A model generated the notes under the pieces. It had not been told where the DNA came from and did no database searches. It saw nothing but the letters and a program-made list of their open reading frames with translations. Both the position numbers and the translations under genes were made by a program. 64,000 bases of DNA from NCBI GenBank assembly GCA_903903985.1, contig CAIVAT010000115.1, positions 1 through 64,000 of the forward strand, in the 5' to 3' direction. This DNA is from an uncultured Bacteroidales bacterium (GTDB lineage: Bacteria; Bacteroidota; Bacteroidia; Bacteroidales; FEN-979). Positions 59,247-64,000 of this stretch are shown here, piece by piece; within the stretch, counting starts at the first letter, position 1, and each line of letters opens with the position of its first letter.

Positions 59247-62094
59247 CAATTAGTTTCCTGATCACCGAAGCATGTTCACCGGTGATTTTAATTGTATAGG
59301 TACCAGGGGCAAACTTCAAGAGATCCAGGTCAAAGGATGTCTCCCCGTTTCCTTTAACCGCAAAAACCACCTTCCCGGTATAATCAACAAGGTTTATTTC
59401 CCTGATCCGTATTTTTCCCTTTTCATCGACAATTTTACAGAACCCCTTTGCCGGGTTTGGATAAATGCGGATCCCTTCCGGTAAAAGTTCTCCGACTGAA
59501 ATATTTGAAGCATTCTGGGTAATGGTCACGGTTTGGGTTTGCATCCCTGCCGCAGCAATGCTGATGTTTGCAATCCTTTTGTTGTAAGTCGGGTTCATGG
59601 CATAGGTTATCCTTAGAGTGTCGTTACCGTTACCCGATGCCGTAACCGGGCACCAGGCGGGTGCATCGCTGGTTGCCGTCCATCCAATTGGACAGTTTAC
59701 ATTGAAACTGGTTGTCCCTGCAGCCATGGTCACATTCTGGTTTGAGGGAAAGACACTCAAAGTCGGTCTTGGGGTTCCTGTGATTTCTATGTCATCAATA
59801 CAAACTCCCAGCGCCCACCGGGCATTTCCGCAAAATCCAAGTTGTATTACATTGGAATCAGATGGCAAGGCAATGGTTTGCTGGGTCCAGGTTGAAATTG
59901 AATGGGTATAACCCTGTAACAACACCCAGGGGAAACCGGGGTTGGTACGGTAATAAACTTTAAGTTCATCCTGGCGGGATCCCCATTTTTGCATGAACAT
60001 CCAGAATTTCAATTGAACATCTGTATAGCCCGAAAGATCAATGAGAGGCGAGATGAGCGTATTGTAGTCTGATGTTTTGGTTACATCAAGCAGGCAGGCA
60101 TTGCGTTCACCGGAATGGGCGGTGGCAGGATATGCATAAAGTGCACCCAGGCCGTTGCCGGCAAGAAAATGCCAGGCCGGCTCTGTATTGTCTTCAAACC
60201 AACAATCTGGCCGGTCGGAACTGGTTTCAAATCCTTCAGTATATGGAAGTGAGACAATGGTTCCGCACAATGTCATGGCATCGAACACCACACCCGGCGA
60301 ATAGCTATTTCCCGGTAACACCGACCAAGCTTTATAATAATAATGTGTTTGGGGTAAAAGCCCGGTTTGAAGGAAAGTAGTATCGGAACCAATGTAGATG
60401 ACTTGTCCTCCCCCCGGTATTGAACCGCCCTGGGCATAGGCTGTGCCATTCAGGGGTGTTCCGAATTGATCCACCGTATTATATGCAATCATAACATTGC
60501 TGTTGGTCGGATTTTTCTGCCACTTTAATTTCATTTTAGAAGTACTGACGGATATGGCTTTGTAGTCGGTCGGATCGTTGAGATTGATCACCCTGACCGT
60601 GAAGGAAATTGTCGTATCCGCTTCCGTTACATTTGAAATATCCAATCCGCCGGGTGAACCATTCTGAAGAAAGGAGCTCGGGCTGGTAAGGTCGCTTATT
60701 TTAGTCCTGCTTGATTCGGCAGAAAAATAGGCATTGTTTGGTGTCCCGTTGGCATAAGGTGTTCCCCCGGGCCTGTAAATATAAACCTCATCAGGCGGGC
60801 CACTTGCATTTCCTTCGTAGTTCTCGTCGATACGGTAAACAAGTAAACCGGAACCCGGGACGGCTCCTTCATAAATGCCCGACTTTTTCCGGTACTCCAC
60901 CACAAAATACTGACTTGAAGAGTGCGGGGAAGCAATCAAATAACAGTTATTGGTGGCGGATGTTCCCAACGGATGTAATGAATACGTTCCGGAAGTGGTT
61001 ATGGCGGGAATTGAGGGGATCCATGTTTGCTGTGCATATTTCCATTTCATGTATGCGCCCATGTGCCCGCTGCCACTTTCCATCAGATCCCAATCGCCTG
61101 CCGGTACAAAATTATCATAGGAATAATGATACAGATCAGGTGCTCCGAGTGCATGAAACATTTCATGGCATAGGGTTGTGACATCAACCTGCGACTCGGG
61201 TTGAAAAGTATATTCCCACACTCGTTTCCCGTTTATATAGGTATTATAATAATAAAGCACCCAACTGTGGGCCCATAATAATTCCGCCCATGCCCCGTTT
61301 CCTCCCTTGATGATAAAACAGACATTATCAATATTGCCATCGTTATCCCCGTCAATATTTAACCCGGCAGGTACTGGTGAATTGGCATTGACCCAGTTGA
61401 CTGCATCATTCAGTAAAGAATGTTCTCTTTCTGTACGCTCCCCGTCCCCATTATATCCATTAGGGTTGGTTGTTGCATTGTAAGGCTCGAAATAATTGCG
61501 GTCATGACTATCCTGGTATGAATAATTGGTTGTCATGGCACATTCGGGGTAATGCGTGCTGCTGATCGTTAAATTGGAATAGGATACTTCGTGATAATAT
61601 GATTGTAATGAAACTCCGGTAGGGGAATTAAATTTGTTTTCATAAAGCTGACGGGTTGTGGTAAATTCCGTATCGTCATTGAAACGAATATAGACGACAA
61701 GGCTGTTTAACGTTCCTGTGTGCGGGGCTCTGACAGACCGATCGGTATGCCGTGCATAAAATGCTTTGCGTTCGTTATATTTCGTCAATGAAATTTTTGC
61801 CCATTTTGCCAATCCCTCCAGTGCCGGGTCTGTTTTATCAGCCAGCAGGGTTGTAGGAACCACTATATCCCCGCTTGTTTTTCCCCAATAGTAATATCCG
61901 TCATCTGCCTGGATGATGGTATAGCCATTCTGATCGTGGAGCCAGTTGAAATATTCATCTCCTGATACGAAACAGTTGATGATCGAACCGCTGGGCTGTT
62001 TAACCGTGTAAGGAAGAAAATGAAAATTGGCAGCCTGCACAATCAAGGAGCTGATTATAAACACGATGAACAACAGTATGGACTTTCCTTTCAT
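59236..62094 (-). CDS. M6 family metalloprotease with BACON-like and T9SS sorting domains
   Basis: 952 residues. Signal peptide (about 1-21); an N-terminal prodomain; an M6 (immune inhibitor A type) catalytic domain with zinc motif HEMFHALGAPD (H310, E311, H314, D320) and a downstream WDLM turn (335-338). After that come a fibronectin-like segment, a MAM-like domain (about 640-770), a BACON-like domain (about 785-860) and a T9SS type A sorting domain (RIYPNPAKGFCKIVD, GTYTIKITGEHASVIRKLIVIR). It is a secreted or surface zinc protease. The -7 element lies more than 100 bases upstream, leaving a long leader. Confidence 0.92.
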   Translation of the reverse strand: MKGKSILLFIVFIISSLIVQAANFHFLPYTVKQPSGSIINCFVSGDEYFNWLHDQNGYTIIQADDGYYYWGKTSGDIVVPTTLLADKTDPALEGLAKWAKISLTKYNERKAFYARHTDRSVRAPHTGTLNSLVVYIRFNDDTEFTTTRQLYENKFNSPTGVSLQSYYHEVSYSNLTISSTHYPECAMTTNYSYQDSHDRNYFEPYNATTNPNGYNGDGERTEREHSLLNDAVNWVNANSPVPAGLNIDGDNDGNIDNVCFIIKGGNGAWAELLWAHSWVLYYYNTYINGKRVWEYTFQPESQVDVTTLCHEMFHALGAPDLYHYSYDNFVPAGDWDLMESGSGHMGAYMKWKYAQQTWIPSIPAITTSGTYSLHPLGTSATNNCYLIASPHSSSQYFVVEYRKKSGIYEGAVPGSGLLVYRIDENYEGNASGPPDEVYIYRPGGTPYANGTPNNAYFSAESSRTKISDLTSPSSFLQNGSPGGLDISNVTEADTTISFTVRVINLNDPTDYKAISVSTSKMKLKWQKNPTNSNVMIAYNTVDQFGTPLNGTAYAQGGSIPGGGQVIYIGSDTTFLQTGLLPQTHYYYKAWSVLPGNSYSPGVVFDAMTLCGTIVSLPYTEGFETSSDRPDCWFEDNTEPAWHFLAGNGLGALYAYPATAHSGERNACLLDVTKTSDYNTLISPLIDLSGYTDVQLKFWMFMQKWGSRQDELKVYYRTNPGFPWVLLQGYTHSISTWTQQTIALPSDSNVIQLGFCGNARWALGVCIDDIEITGTPRPTLSVFPSNQNVTMAAGTTSFNVNCPIGWTATSDAPAWCPVTASGNGNDTLRITYAMNPTYNKRIANISIAAAGMQTQTVTITQNASNISVGELLPEGIRIYPNPAKGFCKIVDEKGKIRIREINLVDYTGKVVFAVKGNGETSFDLDLLKFAPGTYTIKITGEHASVIRKLIVIR

Positions 62095-62200
62095 AAAATA
62101 AATTGTAAAATGAACACTTTATTGACCTATTCATAACATGTAACCGTCTCCCCTGCACTTGAAAAATTACAGTGGAAAATTACAATCCCTGAATTCATCA

Positions 62201-62208
62201 CAAAGGTA
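62201..62208 (-). promoter_or_regulatory. Putative -7 promoter element for the M6 protease gene
   Basis: TACCTTTG on the minus strand, giving a leader of about 100 bases before the ATG at 62094. The 62095-62304 gap holds nothing else recognised. Confidence 0.45.
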
Positions 62209-62304
62209 ATTTTTTTATAAATATCTGGTGGAAACCGTTCCAACTCTTTTCCTCGCAGGAAGAGACGAAATGATTTGTACTTTTACGCGATAATTTTAAT
62301 GTTT

Positions 62305-62796
62305 ATGGAACCATCCGCCTATTTACGTCCCTCCTGGGATGAGTATTTCATGCAGATTGCACATACCGTTTCAGAACGGGCTACCTGCGACCGCGGCAGA
62401 AGTGGTTGTGTGATTGCACGCGAAAAACAAATACTGGTTACCGGTTATGTTGGTTCTCCGCGCGGTTTACCCCATTGCGATGAGGTGGGACATCTTATGA
62501 AAAAGGTTATCCATGAAGATGACCGGGTTACCCAACATTGTATGCGCACAGTCCATGCCGAGCAGAATGCCATTTGCCAGGCTGCCCGCCTGGGAATTTC
62601 ATTGGATAAAGCGACTTTGTATTGCAGGATGACTCCATGCCGGACCTGTGCCATGCTCATCATCAACTGCGGAATCGAGCGCGTGGTATGTGAACGAAAA
62701 TACCATGACGGGCAAGAATCGGAAGAAATGTTCAGGCAGGCAGGCCTTGCTCTTGAGTATGTGCATGACGAAATCCAGCAGTACGAAAAACAATAA
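62305..62796 (+). CDS. Deoxycytidylate (dCMP) deaminase family protein
   Basis: 163 residues from the ATG at 62305 (MEPSAYLRPSWDEYFMQIAH); an ATG two codons upstream is equally possible, and the more distant TTG lies in the promoter region. The zinc site is HAEQNAI (His 84, Glu 86) plus PCRTC (Cys 112 and 115), and a second cysteine/histidine set near CDRGRSGCVI and LPHCDEVGH fits the structural zinc of dCMP deaminases. It would make dUMP for thymidylate synthesis. It stands alone, divergent from the M6 protease gene. Confidence 0.9.
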   Translation: MEPSAYLRPSWDEYFMQIAHTVSERATCDRGRSGCVIAREKQILVTGYVGSPRGLPHCDEVGHLMKKVIHEDDRVTQHCMRTVHAEQNAICQAARLGISLDKATLYCRMTPCRTCAMLIINCGIERVVCERKYHDGQESEEMFRQAGLALEYVHDEIQQYEKQ

Positions 62797-62820
62797 ATGT
62801 TTACCCCGGTAAGATCCTGC

Positions 62821-63888
62821 TTAGTAAATTGCCGCCTCATGCTCACCTGTTGACTTTGCAAAGCCCCTGAACATGGCATTTGTATTGAATGGCATGGCAA
62901 TATTGCCATCTTTGTCTACAGCGATCAATCCACCTGCCGCTTTTTGTTGACCCAGCTTTTCCATAATGATCCTTTTCCCCGCTTCTGCAACTGGCATTCC
63001 AAGGTATTCCATCAAAGCGGAGAGATCATAGGCAACAACATTGCGGATAAAATATTCCCCATGCCCGGTGGCAGAAACAGCACATGTATTATTTTTGGCA
63101 TAGGTTCCAGCACCGATGATGGGCGAATCTCCAACTCGACCAACCATTTTCCCCGTCATTCCTCCGGTTGAGGTTGCAGCCGCAAGGTTGCCTTTCAAAT
63201 CAAGCGCTACAGCCCCGACAGTACCTGACTTTTCTTTTTCTGCCGGCGTGCTGTTCTTTCCGGGAGTTGCTTTGGCTTTCCATTTTTCCCAGGAGTCCAG
63301 CCTTTCCGGCGTAATGAAATATGATGGATCGACAGGTTGCAGGCCTTGGTTTTCTGCAAACTCTTCTGCGCCTTTGCCAACCAGCATCACATGGCTGGTT
63401 TTTTCCATCACAGCCCTGGCTGCTGTCACCGGGTTCTTTATCGTGGTAACCCCGGCAACGGCACCTGCCATCCCGGTCCGGCCATCCATGATGGCAGCAT
63501 CCAACTCTGCCTTGCCGTTTTCATTCAGCACTGCCCCGCGGCCGGCATTGAATAGCGGGCAATCTTCCAGGAAATTCACCACGGTTTCGACTGCATCGAG
63601 ACTGTTGCCTCCGTTTGCAAGAATTTTAGAACCCAATTGCAGGGCCTCATTTAACTTGTCAAGGTAGTCCTTTTCCCGTTCATTCGTCATGGTTCCCCTT
63701 GCAGGTCCGCCGGCTCCTCCGTGGATCACCAGGGTCCATCTGCCCGAATTGCCTTTAGCCGGCTCTTCCAAAGCTTGTTTGACTTGAGCGCTCAGGGGAA
63801 AACCAGCCAGGAAGAACCATAGAAGGCTGGCAAAAAACATCCGGTTGATTTTAAGAAACGATGAGCAATGGATACCTTTACTTTTCAT
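62821..63888 (-). CDS. Plant-type L-asparaginase / isoaspartyl peptidase
   Basis: 355 residues of the T2 Ntn-hydrolase family, which cleaves itself and uses the new N-terminal threonine to hydrolyse asparagine or beta-aspartyl peptides. The nucleophile is T223 in SGTVGAVALD; upstream WTLVIHGGAGG and DAAIMDGRTGMAGAVAGVTTIKNPV, and downstream GRVGDSPIIGAGTYA, are family hallmarks. A signal peptide (about 17-34) predicts export. It is leftward near the window's right edge; its promoter may lie in the last 100 bases, where none was recognised. Confidence 0.93.
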   Translation of the reverse strand: MKSKGIHCSSFLKINRMFFASLLWFFLAGFPLSAQVKQALEEPAKGNSGRWTLVIHGGAGGPARGTMTNEREKDYLDKLNEALQLGSKILANGGNSLDAVETVVNFLEDCPLFNAGRGAVLNENGKAELDAAIMDGRTGMAGAVAGVTTIKNPVTAARAVMEKTSHVMLVGKGAEEFAENQGLQPVDPSYFITPERLDSWEKWKAKATPGKNSTPAEKEKSGTVGAVALDLKGNLAAATSTGGMTGKMVGRVGDSPIIGAGTYAKNNTCAVSATGHGEYFIRNVVAYDLSALMEYLGMPVAEAGKRIIMEKLGQQKAAGGLIAVDKDGNIAMPFNTNAMFRGFAKSTGEHEAAIY

Positions 63889-63923
63889 TTCAGCAGATAT
63901 TAATTTGTTTGAATCTGTATTAT

Positions 63924-63967
63924 TGACCCCACCCTCAATCCTTCCCTTCCTTTTGGGGAAGGGGGTC
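63924..63967. repeat. G/C-rich palindrome upstream of the asparaginase gene
   Basis: TGACCC (63924-63929) pairs with GGGTCA (63962-63967); between them CCCTTCC (63944-63950) pairs with GGAAGGG (63957-63963). Similar arms occur in the terminator at 45017-45092, suggesting one repeat family. Confidence 0.5.
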
Positions 63968-64000
63968 AGGGGGATGAGACCATGTGCTTAAACAATGTGG

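Overview
The window comes from a member of the Bacteroidota, most likely an uncultured Bacteroidales-like bacterium. The evidence is: four secreted proteins ending in type IX secretion (T9SS) type A sorting domains; GldF/GldG homologues; Omp28 and DUF6029 outer-membrane proteins; a TonB receptor with a carboxypeptidase-regulatory N-terminus; and many start regions preceded by the Bacteroidota -7 promoter element TAnnTTTG. Genus-level placement cannot be made from the sequence alone. No rRNA, tRNA, CRISPR array, integrase, transposase or replication origin was seen.

Layout. 0-9.5 kb: glutamate dehydrogenase; a leftward gldF-gldG-DUF4340-flippase operon; methylglyoxal synthase; a SAM hydrolase and phoH fired from overlapping divergent promoters; a MazEF-type toxin-antitoxin pair. 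9.5-15 kb: purC, a T9SS-exported zinc PLC/S1-P1-like hydrolase, a SirB1-like protein, a nucleoside phosphorylase and cinA. 15-21.6 kb: three tandem glycine-rich, Ig-like surface proteins built from shuffled modules. 22-33 kb: rpmB, a regulatory-domain protein and its TonB receptor, a fatty acyl-AMP ligase, a TMTC-like membrane glycosyltransferase, rsmA, a TPR protein and an M20 hydrolase. 33.3-34.7 kb: an A+T-rich BglII/BstYI-type restriction-modification pair. 34.7-43 kb: a large papain-like T9SS protease, a small cytochrome c-like lipoprotein and a three-gene biotin-dependent acyl-CoA carboxylase operon. 43-51 kb: an unusually small PBP4-like DD-carboxypeptidase, DUF1295 protein, MsbA-like exporter, Rh-type ammonium channel, rbfA, a methyltransferase and a LolC/E-like permease. 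51-64 kb: C25 gingipain-like protease, Omp28, DUF6029, a TlpA-like thioredoxin, manA, a LOG-family protein, an orphan P-loop kinase, an M6 metalloprotease, dCMP deaminase and a plant-type asparaginase.

Most genes are housekeeping or cell-envelope functions. The theme joining the accessory genes is protein export to the cell surface: T9SS proteases and nuclease, adhesin-like glycine-rich proteins, and lipoprotein and lipid exporters.

The most unusual signal lies between the genes. Many spacers are filled with degenerate tandem repeats that keep a strict 7-, 8- or 9-base period, run over start and stop codons, and in places supply the last codons of proteins. A separate paired palindromic element (CACCCCGTCAGGGT, five bases, ACCCTGTCAGGGT) sits in frame inside rsmA, across the end of the nucleoside phosphorylase gene and, in a degenerate copy, inside the TonB receptor gene. 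Neither is explained by ordinary annotation.
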